A DNA stretch of 64,000 nucleotides from positions 620,001 through 684,000 of the forward strand of contig NZ_CP147247.1 in assembly GCF_002140975.2 (NCBI RefSeq), read 5' to 3'. Source of the DNA: Enterococcus sp. 9E7_DIV0242 (lineage in GTDB: Bacteria; Bacillota; Bacilli; Lactobacillales; Enterococcaceae). Of this stretch, positions 9,198 through 17,548 are shown piece by piece. The notes under the pieces are model-generated. The model was given only the letters and a program-made list of their open reading frames with translations, was not told the origin of the DNA and ran no database searches. Both the position numbers and the translations under genes were made by a program. Each line of letters opens with the position of its first letter. The first letter of the stretch is position 1.

Positions 9198-9261
9198 TTT
9201 AGCTTTCACTCCCCATTTTGCATACCGTACATAAAACAACATACCCTTTCATGTATCAGTC

Positions 9262-9323
9262 CCTAAAAAACATATGTTATTTTTAGGTAACTCTATAGTA
9301 CGCTAACTGTAAGGCTTCTTCAA
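9262..9323 (-). promoter_or_regulatory. Promoter and operator-like inverted repeat of the glycerophosphodiesterase gene
   Basis: On the minus strand TTGAAG (9323-9318) and TACTAT (9300-9295) are 17 bases apart, a good sigma-A promoter. Just downstream, around the predicted start of transcription, CCTAAAAA and TTTTTAGG form an inverted repeat around CATATG (9262-9287). That position would suit a repressor. No regulator can be named. Confidence 0.55.
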
Positions 9324-9544
9324 TCTAAAATGACTATAAAATAACTAAATATTTATTGATGAATCCCTCTCTATTTATCCTGCCTATTTATTACTATAAA
9401 TTGATATATAGAAAAAAAGAAGTATTCTAACTAAAAAAAAAGACCCTGACAGAAATCTATCATAGCCTTCAAAATAGAAACAATCACCTTTGTTTGTTGG
9501 TGGAAACGCTTGAAGAAGGTGCTTCTTGATTTTCACTTATAAAA

Positions 9545-9664
9545 ACAAAAAAAACTACCTCTTTTCAGAGATAGTTAAAAGGAGTATTACTCAAAAGAGT
9601 AATATGAAAAATAAAAAGGTTGTTGTTGGTAATTTCATAATATCAGAATGAGAATATTTGTCAA
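9545..9664 (-). ncRNA. Candidate small RNA of about 86 nt with its own promoter and terminator
   Basis: The minus strand carries TTGACA (9664-9659), a 16-base spacer with an extended -10 TG, and TATTAT (9642-9637), so transcription should start near 9630. The transcript would form a perfect 8-bp hairpin (TATTACTC/GAGTAATA, 9604-9585). A single-stranded ACTCCTTTT stretch follows, then a terminator stem (9576-9553) ending in eight T residues. There is no start codon with a ribosome-binding site inside. The CU-rich stretch between the hairpins is complementary to AAAGGAGT, a ribosome-binding site, as in many trans-acting small RNAs. The element lies in a 640-base region without genes. It is an inference from sequence signals only. 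Confidence 0.6.
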
Positions 9665-9881
9665 CTGCTAATTGTCTTTTTTGCTCAAATTTTGTTCAGA
9701 AAATATCGAAACAAGAAAAAGAGCCCGCTTTTTCCTTCTTAATTACCTATTTTATCCTCAATTTTCTTAGAATAAATTACTTTAACTGATTTTCTACTGA
9801 ATGATTGAATCAAATTAAAAAAAGCCGTCTCCATTTTTACTTGTCTTTCCCCTTCGCTAACTGCTATTATTAATAGAGAAA

Positions 9882-10694
9882 ATGAAGAGAAAAGCTGGTG
9901 ATTTCGTGAAGCCGACAACTGTAAACAATATCAATATCTTAAGTGCTTTTTGCGGAAAAAGAGACTTGGATTCTCTTGAAAAAAAGGAACTGGAGCTGAA
10001 ATATGGGATCAAACAAGTCGATGTACTTGTTCTCTTTGGCGGGAGTGTTCTTGCAGGTGGGGATGTCCTCGCAGAGGCAATCAAAAATCAGATTGCCAAG
10101 CGATATATTATTGTTGGGGGGCACGGGCATACCACCGATGGATTGCGCAATGAGATTCAGATGTATTTGCCTGTTTTAGACCAAATAGATCAGTTATCCG
10201 AAGCGGAGCTCTTTAATATGTATTTGAAAAGCAACTATGGTTATGAAGCAGATTATCTGGAAACTAGGTCAACTAATTGTGGCAATAACGTCACCTATCT
10301 TCTTGATTTACTGGAACAAGAAGCGATTCCTTTTGATTCAATTATCTTGATACAGGATGCTGCTATGCAACAGCGTATGGATGCAACCTTTAAAAAGTTC
10401 AATGATTCCGCTACTGTTATCAATTATGCGGCTTATCAAGCGAGGGTCAAAAGTGAACATCTACAGTTGGCTTATAAGAAAAATATTATGGGCATGTGGA
10501 CAATCGAACGTTATATTTCTCTCCTTATGGGTGAAATTCCCAGATTAACTGATGATAAAAACGGCTATGGCCCCAATGGGAAAAACTTTCTTGCACATGT
10601 AGATATCCCAGAAGAAGTCTCCCGTGCCTTTTCAGAACTCCAGCTAGATTTTCCGGATGCAGTTCGTGTGGCAAACCCAGATTTTTCTTCCTAA
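9882..10694 (+). CDS. ydcF: YdcF family protein (DUF218 fold)
   Basis: This 270-residue cytosolic protein matches E. coli YdcF over its length. Shared blocks are the nucleotide-fold strand DVLVLFGGSVLAGGD, STNCGNNV, IQDAAMQQRMDATF, MWTIERYISLLMGEIPRL, DDKNGYGPNGK and AHVDIPEEV. YdcF has a Rossmann-like fold and was reported to bind S-adenosylmethionine; its reaction is unknown. The first ATG (9882) has no strong ribosome-binding site. A GTG at 9906 is an alternative start. It is a single-gene unit with a hairpin terminator downstream. Confidence 0.8.
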   Translation: MKRKAGDFVKPTTVNNINILSAFCGKRDLDSLEKKELELKYGIKQVDVLVLFGGSVLAGGDVLAEAIKNQIAKRYIIVGGHGHTTDGLRNEIQMYLPVLDQIDQLSEAELFNMYLKSNYGYEADYLETRSTNCGNNVTYLLDLLEQEAIPFDSIILIQDAAMQQRMDATFKKFNDSATVINYAAYQARVKSEHLQLAYKKNIMGMWTIERYISLLMGEIPRLTDDKNGYGPNGKNFLAHVDIPEEVSRAFSELQLDFPDAVRVANPDFSS

Positions 10695-10703
10695 TAGAAT
10701 TTC

Positions 10704-10752
10704 AAAAACACGTAAACGACTTGCTTAAACAGCTGGCCTTTCACGTGTTTTT
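10704..10752 (+). terminator. Terminator downstream of ydcF
   Basis: AAAAACACGT and ACGTGTTTTT form a stem around a 29-base loop with T residues following. It sits ten bases after the ydcF stop codon. Confidence 0.6.
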
Positions 10753-10798
10753 CTATTTCCCTGCAACATAGTAACTCATTGGCATCGAACAATAAAAA

Positions 10799-10836
10799 GT
10801 AGTTGCTGATGGTCACTTAGTGACCGAAGCTTAGCA
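10799..10836 (-). terminator. Probable terminator after the small basic-protein gene
   Basis: GGTCACTTAGTGACC (10811-10825) is a near-perfect hairpin. It is extended by weaker pairing between GTTGCT and AGCACT, and TTTTT follows on the minus strand. It lies directly after the stop of the gene at 10837. Confidence 0.5.
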
Positions 10837-11001
10837 CTATTTCTTAAATAGTTCCTTCAATGCCCCTATCAAAAAGCCCGTTCTACGTGCTTCCTCTTCT
10901 TTTTCCCTTGGTGTTTTTTTTCTTGTTGCTGCTTTCTTTCCAGTCCTTAGCTCCTTGGACGCTTGCGCCCAATTTTTCACAAATCGATTTCTATTTGCCA
11001 T
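10837..11001 (-). CDS. Small basic protein, 54 residues
   Basis: This 54-residue, strongly basic, probably helical protein (start MANRNRFVKNWAQASKE, then many Lys, Arg and Glu, ending GALKELFKK) belongs to no family I recognise. I chose ATG 11001 because GGGGGAG precedes it at ideal spacing. A longer frame to 11040 would lack a signal. Its start overlaps the end of the small gene at 10991-11155 by eleven bases, which suggests translational coupling. It is the third gene of a leftward unit that begins with a GrpB protein. Confidence 0.6.
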   Translation of the reverse strand: MANRNRFVKNWAQASKELRTGKKAATRKKTPREKEEEARRTGFLIGALKELFKK

Positions 11002-11155
11002 TGACTGACTCTCCCCCTTTTGCATACAAAAACTCGTCATTTACACTTTCCCACCTCAACAAAATCGTTGAATAGTCAGCACGTATTTTCTTTCTATTAT
11101 CTTCTGAAATAGGAGCAGACCAGCCTTTGCTTACCTCTTTTTTCAATCCGTTCAT
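10991..11155 (-). CDS. Small hypothetical protein, 54 residues
   Basis: Reading leftward from ATG 11155 gives a 54-residue frame, MNGLKKEVSKGWSAPISEDN and so on, ending at TAG 10991. The ATG follows the GrpB stop codon immediately (TAAATG), and the 3' end overlaps the start of the next small gene. That tight packing of three frames is the main evidence that it is translated. No conserved domain was recognised. The GrpB-terminal sequence would have to provide the ribosomes, as no strong ribosome-binding site is visible. It could also be a chance frame. Confidence 0.45.
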   Translation of the reverse strand: MNGLKKEVSKGWSAPISEDNRKKIRADYSTILLRWESVNDEFLYAKGGESVNGK

Positions 11156-11713
11156 TTAGATAGCCTGTGTTTTAGCTACAGCTGTCCACTTTTTTATAAA
11201 GTCGCCTTTTGCATTCGTATAGCCATCTCGGTCATGTTCAAATTCTTTGCTTAGTCTAATTTTCAACGCTTCATATTCTGCTGCTATAGCAGGATGAATA
11301 TTGAGATAGTCTCTGAAAAGGACCTCCTCGTTATCTCCGAGAAATCGCAGATGGATATGGTAGACTTTTTCTGCAAAGCCAGAGGTTGTATAGCCCTTAT
11401 TTAACGATATCCGCTCATTTTCAGCTGACATGATTCTATAGTCATGCGTCGCCAAAATATCCGCGATTTTTGTCATTTCAAGCTCAACGGGTAATTCAAC
11501 TAACACATCCACAATATTTTTTGCCATGATACCATCGATAGCCGTACTCCCAATATGGTGAATTGAATAGGAGGCATCGTTTGGCAGCAATACAGATAAT
11601 TCCTGCACTATTTCTTCGTACCACTCCTGCCACACTTCTTTTTCCTTTACCAAAGAAATTGGAAATAATTGCCAAAGTTCTTCCAGTGTCATCTCAGATA
11701 AATCTTTTCCCAT
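11156..11713 (-). CDS. GrpB family protein (UPF0157, nucleotidyltransferase-like fold)
   Basis: This 185-residue protein shows the GrpB/UPF0157 family marks: the IHHIGSTAIDGIMAKNIVDVLVEL block, the metal- or nucleotide-binding core of a nucleotidyltransferase-like fold, and HIHLRFLGDNEEVLFRDYL near the middle. Members are of uncertain function; one sits near coenzyme A kinase genes in other species. I chose ATG 11713, preceded by GAGGGTGGTG. The longer frame to 11785 would have no signal. It leads a three-gene unit with two tiny downstream genes in direct contact. Confidence 0.78.
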   Translation of the reverse strand: MGKDLSEMTLEELWQLFPISLVKEKEVWQEWYEEIVQELSVLLPNDASYSIHHIGSTAIDGIMAKNIVDVLVELPVELEMTKIADILATHDYRIMSAENERISLNKGYTTSGFAEKVYHIHLRFLGDNEEVLFRDYLNIHPAIAAEYEALKIRLSKEFEHDRDGYTNAKGDFIKKWTAVAKTQAI

Positions 11714-11909
11714 CTCGTTCACCACCCTCTTTTTTAGTATAACACCTAATCGAACTTTCGAATATCTGTAGACTTCCCCACCCACTAGATTGAAAAATCA
11801 TGACTAGATAATTGCATTATTTTGTCATCTCAAGACTCTATATTGGACTTATTTGTGAACCATTCGTTGACCAATTGTTTTTCTCCTTTATTTCAAGTAA
11901 ATTAATACT

Positions 11910-11928
11910 TATAGTGACAGCGTTTTCT
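11910..11928 (+). promoter_or_regulatory. Near-perfect cre overlapping the pduS promoter
   Basis: TGACAGCGTTTTCT (11915-11928) fits the cre consensus TGWNANCGNTNWCA except for the last base. It overlaps the last T of a TATAGT -10 element (11910-11915), so a bound CcpA would block the start of transcription. A -35 match is weak (TTTATT, 17 bases upstream). Confidence 0.55.
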
Positions 11929-11954
11929 TTCGTTGTATTAAATGGAGGTCTATT

Positions 11955-13307
11955 ATGCTATTAGAACAAATAACTGAGGCGGGGATCGTTGGATGCGGCG
12001 GTGCAGGTTTTCCTACTGCAGTCAAGCTCAACGCCAAAGCAGAGTATCTGATCGTCAATGCTGCGGAATGTGAACCGCTGTTAAAAACGGATCATTATAT
12101 CATGAATCAATTTGCAGATGAATGTATTGAAGCTATCTACGCAGTTGGAAAAGCGATTCAAGCGGACTCAATCATTATTGCAACCAAAGCGCACTATTTC
12201 AAAGAGATTGCAGCACTAAACACAGCAATTCAGCGTGTGGGAGTGCCGATTTCAATTTTTGAAATGGACAATTTCTATCCTGCCGGAGATGAGCAGGTCA
12301 TGGTCTATGAAGTGACAGGCAGAGTCGTTGAACCAGGTGGGATTCCTTTAAGCGTAGGATGTATCGTTTCGAATATCGCAACCATGTTGAATATTTATCA
12401 AGCTGCCCAAGGTACACCTGTTACACATAAGTATTTGACAGTTACTGGTGCGGTCGCTAGGCCCACGATTCTTCATGTGCCGATCGGTACTTCCTTTACA
12501 GAGTGCCTCCGTCTCGCCGGCGGCAGTATTATCCCTTCCTTTATGTATATCAACGGCGGCCCAATGATGGGCAAAGCCGGAAAACAAGAAGATTTTGACC
12601 AGCAATTAGTGACAAAAACAACGTCCGGAATCATCATCTTGGAACCGCGGGATTTCATCCACGAGCTGCTAGAAAAAGACCTCAAACAAGTCATCAACAC
12701 CGCACGCTCGTCCTGTATTCAATGCCGACTTTGTACAGAGCTATGTCCTCGTTTTCAACTGGGCCATCCCATCCATCCCCATCGTGTGATGCGCCATTTA
12801 GCGATTACTGAAATGCCGGAGGATATCGAAGACGACCCGATTTGGCAGGAAGCCTTACTTTGCTGCGAATGCGGAGTCTGTGAGGTCGTTGCCTGTCCGA
12901 TGGGCTTGATGCCTCGCCAGGTAAACACTTACGTAAAAAAGAAGCTGGCAGAAAAGGGCATTCGTCGAACCGCAACAAATGTAGCCTGTACACCAGCACC
13001 TTTGAGAGAGTATCAAAAAGTACCTCCGAGAAATATTTTGCTGAAAAACGGACTTAAAGAATATGAAGGACTTCAAATCAATGACTGTATCAGCTATGAG
13101 CCGGAAAAAGTAACGATTCCGCTCGCTATGCACATTGGTGCACCGTCCATACCGACAGTGACCCTTGCTCAGACCGTTACTGTTGGTACTATTATCGCTA
13201 CTGTCCCAGAAAAATCATTGGGGGCACAAATACATGCGAGTATCAGCGGCACTGTGACAGCTATCAGTGACCAGCAGATCACTATTGAAAGGATGAGTAC
13301 ACGATGA
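11955..13307 (+). CDS. pduS: PduS-like cobalamin reductase / RnfC-type flavin-iron-sulfur protein
   Basis: This 450-residue electron-transfer protein of the propanediol-utilisation microcompartment type is thought to reduce cob(III)alamin or shuttle electrons across the shell. The N-terminal glycine-rich loop GIVGCGGAGFPTAVKL binds NADH/FMN in RnfC relatives. Two 4Fe-4S clusters are marked by CIQCRLCTELCP (from about residue 254) and CCECGVCEVVACP (from about 302). The C-terminal part is a beta-barrel/biotinyl-like domain (about 370-450). The ATG follows TGGAGG. It overlaps pduT by ATGA. No diol dehydratase, other shell genes or EutT/PduO gene is nearby, so the pair is isolated. Confidence 0.88.
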   Translation: MLLEQITEAGIVGCGGAGFPTAVKLNAKAEYLIVNAAECEPLLKTDHYIMNQFADECIEAIYAVGKAIQADSIIIATKAHYFKEIAALNTAIQRVGVPISIFEMDNFYPAGDEQVMVYEVTGRVVEPGGIPLSVGCIVSNIATMLNIYQAAQGTPVTHKYLTVTGAVARPTILHVPIGTSFTECLRLAGGSIIPSFMYINGGPMMGKAGKQEDFDQQLVTKTTSGIIILEPRDFIHELLEKDLKQVINTARSSCIQCRLCTELCPRFQLGHPIHPHRVMRHLAITEMPEDIEDDPIWQEALLCCECGVCEVVACPMGLMPRQVNTYVKKKLAEKGIRRTATNVACTPAPLREYQKVPPRNILLKNGLKEYEGLQINDCISYEPEKVTIPLAMHIGAPSIPTVTLAQTVTVGTIIATVPEKSLGAQIHASISGTVTAISDQQITIERMSTR

Positions 13308-13861
13308 AGCAAATGGATACAATTGGTTTTTTAGAACTGAATAGTATTGCCAAAGGAATTGAAACTGTTGATTCTATGCTGAAGGCCGCTGACACTCAGC
13401 TGATCATGGCAAAAGCAAGCTGTCCCGGGAAATATTACACCATGATTTGCGGCAAAGTAGATGCTGTTGAGCGTTCGATCGAAACCGGAATGTCAATTGG
13501 CGGCAGATATGTAGTCGGGCATTTAGTGATTGCCCGCATTCATCCTGAGGTGGTACGAGCGATTAATATGTCTCGTATTCCAGATCAGATTCATGCACTT
13601 GGTGTCATTGAATACTACTCTGCTAGTGGTTCGATCATCGCTGCAGACTTTGCAGTAAAGGCTGCAGATATTCAACTGATTTCCATTCAATTAGGAACAG
13701 GTATTGCGGGCAAATCCTTTGTTGTTTTCACAGGCGACGTTGCTTCAGTGACTGAAGCCGTCGCTGCTGGAGTTGAAGGAGCTAAAGATGAAGCTGTATT
13801 GATCAATAAGCTTGTACTTCCTAATCCAAGCAAAGAGCTTATCGACAGTTTGATTCAATAA
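13304..13861 (+). CDS. pduT: PduT-like tandem BMC-domain shell protein
   Basis: This 185-residue shell protein carries two BMC domains (about 5-90 and 97-182) and forms a pseudohexameric trimer in known PduT. The second domain is recognisable from LGVIEYYSASGSIIAADFAVKAA split over helix and strand. The cysteine in AKASCPGKYY (Cys40) corresponds to Salmonella PduT Cys38, whose three copies hold a 4Fe-4S cluster in the central pore. Start and pduS stop overlap by four bases. Binding PduS through the shell is the family role. As the only shell gene in 64 kb, it would have to serve a microcompartment encoded elsewhere or work without one. Confidence 0.88.
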   Translation: MKQMDTIGFLELNSIAKGIETVDSMLKAADTQLIMAKASCPGKYYTMICGKVDAVERSIETGMSIGGRYVVGHLVIARIHPEVVRAINMSRIPDQIHALGVIEYYSASGSIIAADFAVKAADIQLISIQLGTGIAGKSFVVFTGDVASVTEAVAAGVEGAKDEAVLINKLVLPNPSKELIDSLIQ

Positions 13862-13904
13862 TCCTAGGAATAAACGCTTTATTGAAAAGAGCTAAATAGG
13901 ATAC

Positions 13905-13945
13905 AAAAAAGAGTCCGGGACATAAATAAATTTCCGGACTTTTAG
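13905..13945 (+). terminator. Terminator after pduT, at the end of repeat copy 1
   Basis: AGTCCGGGA and TCCGGACT pair around a 12-base loop, flanked by A6 on the left and TTTTA on the right. It forms the outer end of the long repeat at 13905-14505. Confidence 0.7.
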
Positions 13946-14505
13946 CATGCCTAATTCCGAATAAACGGTGGATCAGAAAAGCGGTTCAAATGTCCTGCTT
14001 TGCCTCGAGTTGCCAGTTCTACTTTTCTTATTTGCTAGATAGGCTAGACATTCTTTCCACCATTCATCTACTTGAAAATTAGTAGACTGGAAAGATAATA
14101 GTAGAATGGTATGCGTAAGGATAGTTAAAGGAATTTGAGAAAATTCCTCCCTTAATAAGAATTAGCTAATCGCAGAGGCAGCAACTACTAGCAGCGAGCT
14201 GCGTCGATGTCCGCTCAACACTCGTAGGCCCTAAACTGCGACGAGCCACAAGCGAGAATGCATCAGTGGTAAACCACTGTGTTTCAAGGCTCTTCGACAA
14301 TAAGCCGAAATTGTTGAGAATCACTAGTTTGTACGCAAAATAGATGATGAACAATACCTACTTGGTTAGCAAAAATTTGTGGAACAATTTTCGTAAATTC
14401 CGTCTTATTGCTTAGAATCACTGTGACTGCTCTTTCGAGCAGAACAGATGATGAAAAGTACCTACTTTTGGTGCTTGAAGCTAACCGCTTCGGTCCCAAC
14501 CTCTT
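13905..14505 (-). repeat. Long non-coding repeat, copy 1
   Basis: About 600 bases without a credible gene. Read on the minus strand it begins AGGTTGGGACCGAAGCGG directly after the yitT stop and ends with the terminator at 13912-13940. From about 14305 down to 13970 it is roughly 95 percent identical by eye to 25474-25825 read on the plus strand (copy 2). Shared stretches include ACACAGTGGTTTACCACTGA and TATCCTTACGCATACCATTC. Both ends carry a GGGAC(A/C)GAAGCGG-like inverted repeat. Short open frames inside (14166-14354, 14284-14499) lack ribosome-binding sites and are not conserved as frames. Confidence 0.85.
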
Positions 14506-15108
14506 TCATTTAGAGATGCCTTTCTTCTTACTACCTACCTCTTGGAATTGAAGCATTTTTCTCATAAAAAAAGCAATCAAATAAATCGAGATAGCAGACA
14601 CAAGGGCCGCTTGAAAACCAAAAACCAACTGATTTAAAAAGATAATAATAAGATTTGTCAGAAAGACCCCTGTTGCGCGATCTATACCAAAATAGCGATT
14701 GAAAATCAACGGAGGCACTGTTACGCCACCATTGGAAGCACCGATTTGATACAAAATAAATATTCCCAAGCTAAACAAGAAGCTGCCCATGATCAATGCT
14801 ACTCCGAAAAAGCGTGTCACAGCAAAAACCGGAACACTGTTCAAGATAATAGGAAACAGCAAACTACCTACCAATGTTTTTAAGAAGACCTCTCTTTCCA
14901 AAAATAGAAAGGCCAAACAGAGCATACTCACATTTACGCCCCAAACAACGATCGTGCGATCTATGAATAGCAAGGTTTCAATAAGATAGCCGATAGACCC
15001 TACTCCAGCTGAAGCAATACTATGGGGAAGTAGAAAAAAGTTTAATCCTATAGTGATAATGAGAATACCTGCAAGTATTCCCGGAAATTTTTTCAGCTCA
15101 GCCTTCAT
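14506..15108 (-). CDS. YitT-family membrane protein without the DUF2179 domain
   Basis: This 200-residue integral membrane protein has five or six hydrophobic segments and the YitT marks GLNFFLLPHSIASAGVGSI near the start and IGASNGGVTVPPLIFNRYFG in the middle. The family's usual C-terminal cytosolic DUF2179 domain is absent, so the protein is about 80 residues shorter than standard YitT. Function of the family is unknown. The start is ATG 15108, preceded by a GA-rich site. The stop codon is immediately followed by repeat copy 1. Confidence 0.72.
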   Translation of the reverse strand: MKAELKKFPGILAGILIITIGLNFFLLPHSIASAGVGSIGYLIETLLFIDRTIVVWGVNVSMLCLAFLFLEREVFLKTLVGSLLFPIILNSVPVFAVTRFFGVALIMGSFLFSLGIFILYQIGASNGGVTVPPLIFNRYFGIDRATGVFLTNLIIIFLNQLVFGFQAALVSAISIYLIAFFMRKMLQFQEVGSKKKGISK

Positions 15109-15305
15109 TCGATCCCCTCTTTCTAAAAATAACGCGTCTTTTCAACTTACTTTAACAGAAGTTTACTCCTTAGGAATGCCAACTTTTTCATAGCAGTATG
15201 AAAAGAATGATTGCTGAGAATAAAAAAAGGTCAGTTATGTAAGACCATCTACGTAAGTAACGTTTCCCTCTGATATGCTTGATTGAAATCAGGAGGAGTG
15301 ATACC

Positions 15306-15686
15306 ATGCGGCAACAAGAAATAGACTTCATTTCTTTTTGTAGAGGTGAAAGAAAAAAACAGTATGCATTAACTAGAAACTACGATCAGGTAGAAAAAAT
15401 ATTCCAACCAGTATTTGAGAAAAAAAGAAGCGAATTAAAACAGCAGATCCATTCTATTTCAAAAGAAAACTTTCACGACCAACTCATCAAAATTATTCGA
15501 TTAGACGCTGAGCTAGTACAAATTATGCGTATGCTTGTCTTATTTGAGGATGAAAATTTGACAGAAACATTCATGTTTAAACAATTAAACGATTTTGCTA
15601 TCCATGATTATTATCAGTTTCTCCAGACCCCTCACGCAGTCGATCAAACGAGTCTGCTTTACCCCACTATAGCGTGGGATCGGTAG
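15306..15686 (+). CDS. Hypothetical protein, 126 residues
   Basis: A soluble, charged, mostly helical 126-residue protein (MRQQEIDFISFCRGERKKQY at the start) with no domain I recognise. I start it at ATG 15306, seven bases after AGGAGGAG; a TTG at 15279 lies upstream of that signal. It is a single-gene unit between the leftward yitT and a convergent ABC exporter gene, with a shared terminator downstream. Confidence 0.62.
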   Translation: MRQQEIDFISFCRGERKKQYALTRNYDQVEKIFQPVFEKKRSELKQQIHSISKENFHDQLIKIIRLDAELVQIMRMLVLFEDENLTETFMFKQLNDFAIHDYYQFLQTPHAVDQTSLLYPTIAWDR

Positions 15687-15710
15687 CTATTGATGCCACT
15701 AAAACAAAAA

Positions 15711-15758
15711 AAGAAGCGTCTGAGTTATGAAAACCTCAGATACTTCTTCTTTTTATTT
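15711..15758. terminator. Bidirectional terminator between convergent genes
   Basis: AGAAGCGTCTGAG pairs with CTCAGATACTTCT, with A residues on the left and TTTTTATTTT on the right. It serves both the hypothetical gene and the leftward ABC exporter genes. Confidence 0.8.
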
Positions 15759-15766
15759 TGTCTATT

Positions 15767-17548
15767 TCAGCCTACTTGCAATAAATCATATTGAGACTGA
15801 TAAAGATGATGATACAAACCTTTTTGAGCCATCAGCTCCTCGTGAGTTCCTGCCTCAGCAATTTGCCCGCCATCGACATAAAAAATCATTGAGCTGTTTT
15901 TAATCGTCGATAAGCGATGGGCGATAATGAAGGAGGTTCTATCCTTTAGCAGTTCCTGCAATCCCTCTTGCAGCAATGTCTCTGTTTTCGTATCAATGCT
16001 TGAGGTCGCCTCATCCAGTATCAAAATTTTAGGATTCGCCAGCAAAGCCCTGGCAAAGGAGATCAGCTGCCGCTGACCGGCTGATAAGGTGCTGCCTCGC
16101 TCCTCCACCACTGTCTGATAGCCATCCTTCAAGTCTTTGATAAATGCATGTGCTCGAACAATTTTTGCTGCTTGAATCACTTCGTCTTCCGTTGCATCCA
16201 ACTTACCATAACGGATATTCTCATAAATCGTACCGGAAAAAACAAAGGTATCTTGTAGCATGACACCCATCTGCTTTCGTAGCGAAGCCAATGTTACCTC
16301 ACGAACATCGTGACCATCAACAGTGACTTTGCCCTCATTGACATCATAAAAGCGACTGAGTAAATTAATGATTGTTGATTTACCGGCACCTGTTGGCCCG
16401 ACCAATGCAATACTCTGTCCGGGCATGACCTCAAAGCTAACATCCGTCAGAATGTTTTTCCCTGGTTCATATCGAAATGTTACGTGATCAAAGGCTACCT
16501 GCCCTGAGATTGTCGGCAAGTTTTTGGCATCTGGCAAATCTTGAATATCAGGTACTTCATCTAATGTTTCAAAAATCCTTTCTAAATAGGCCGTCGCTGT
16601 AATTAATGAATTATAAAAATTTCCAATATTGATAACCGGATTCCAAAAATTGTTGATGTACCCGATAAAGGCAATCAAGGTTCCTGTACTGACCGAAACA
16701 CCCACCTGACGAATTCCAATAAAATAGATCAAGCAGGTCGTCATGACAGCAATATTTTGAACACCGGGCCACAGTAAGAATTGAATTTTCACAGCCTTCA
16801 TCCAAGAGCTTCGGTATTCCTCACTTACTTCATTGAAAATCTGAAAATTTTCCTTTTCTCGCGCAAAGGATTGAGTAATTTTGATTCCTGAAATACTTTC
16901 ATGGATGTATGCATTCAGATTAGACTGCTTATTACTGAGTACCTGATACGCTTTTCGTTGCTTCGTTGTAATGACCATAACAATTACAAATAGCAACGGA
17001 AGCAGCACTAAGCTATACAAGGTCAGCTTAACATCGATAAAGAACATGAAGATCAACGTAATGATGACATTAAAAATATCAGAGATCAGATTGATCAGCC
17101 CGTTACTCAACAAATCACTCAACGTATTGATATAATTCACGACGCGAATCAAAATTTTTCCATGTGGGCGATTATCAAAGTAGGAGAATGGCAGTCGTTG
17201 CAGCTGTTCAAAAATGGAAGACCGCATATCTTTCAAAATATCCTGACCAATTTCCGTAATTGCATGAATACGATAGCGCAATAGCCATCCCATAATAATT
17301 AGTGACACTAGAAATACCCCACTCAACAGCCAGAGCAATGAGCTATTTTTTTGAGGTAAGGCCTCATCGATCGCAAGCTTCGTAAAATACGGGCCTAGCA
17401 TGCCTAATACGTTAGCAACAATAATTGCAAGTAGTACTTTTCCTATCGCCTGTTTGTGCGGTTGGATGTAGGCTGCAACTCGCTTATAATGTCCCCAATT
17501 GAATTCCTCTTTTAGTGTTTCATCCTCATCAAAACGATTTCGTGCCAC
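15767..17548 (-). CDS. Heterodimeric ABC exporter, subunit with canonical ATPase site
   Basis: This 593-residue half-transporter has six transmembrane segments (about 35-320) followed by an ATPase domain (about 350-585). Walker A is GPTGAGKST, Walker B is KILILDEATSS with the catalytic glutamate, and the signature is LSAGQ rather than LSGGQ. The switch histidine is in IIAHRLST. It pairs with the gene immediately upstream, as in the BmrCD, LmrCD, EfrAB and EfrCD systems, which export drugs, dyes or peptides. The start is a GTG directly after the stop codon of the partner, with AGGAGGTGA upstream. Which substrate it carries is unknown. Confidence 0.9.
   Translation of the reverse strand: MARNRFDEDETLKEEFNWGHYKRVAAYIQPHKQAIGKVLLAIIVANVLGMLGPYFTKLAIDEALPQKNSSLLWLLSGVFLVSLIIMGWLLRYRIHAITEIGQDILKDMRSSIFEQLQRLPFSYFDNRPHGKILIRVVNYINTLSDLLSNGLINLISDIFNVIITLIFMFFIDVKLTLYSLVLLPLLFVIVMVITTKQRKAYQVLSNKQSNLNAYIHESISGIKITQSFAREKENFQIFNEVSEEYRSSWMKAVKIQFLLWPGVQNIAVMTTCLIYFIGIRQVGVSVSTGTLIAFIGYINNFWNPVINIGNFYNSLITATAYLERIFETLDEVPDIQDLPDAKNLPTISGQVAFDHVTFRYEPGKNILTDVSFEVMPGQSIALVGPTGAGKSTIINLLSRFYDVNEGKVTVDGHDVREVTLASLRKQMGVMLQDTFVFSGTIYENIRYGKLDATEDEVIQAAKIVRAHAFIKDLKDGYQTVVEERGSTLSAGQRQLISFARALLANPKILILDEATSSIDTKTETLLQEGLQELLKDRTSFIIAHRLSTIKNSSMIFYVDGGQIAEAGTHEELMAQKGLYHHLYQSQYDLLQVG

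Noticed and set aside
9499..9512. cre-like TGGAAACGCTTGAA upstream of the small RNA terminator
   Set aside because: Three mismatches to the consensus, including the conserved end, and no promoter at a useful distance.
9603..9650. A 15-residue frame (start ATGAAAAATAAAAAGG) that could be a leader peptide
   Set aside because: The AAGGAG is about 18 bases from the ATG with a hairpin between, no gene follows closely, and the opposite strand shows the better promoter-terminator unit.
14166..14499. Two short frames inside repeat copy 1
   Set aside because: They are not kept as reading frames in copy 2 and lack ribosome-binding sites; the region is repeat DNA.
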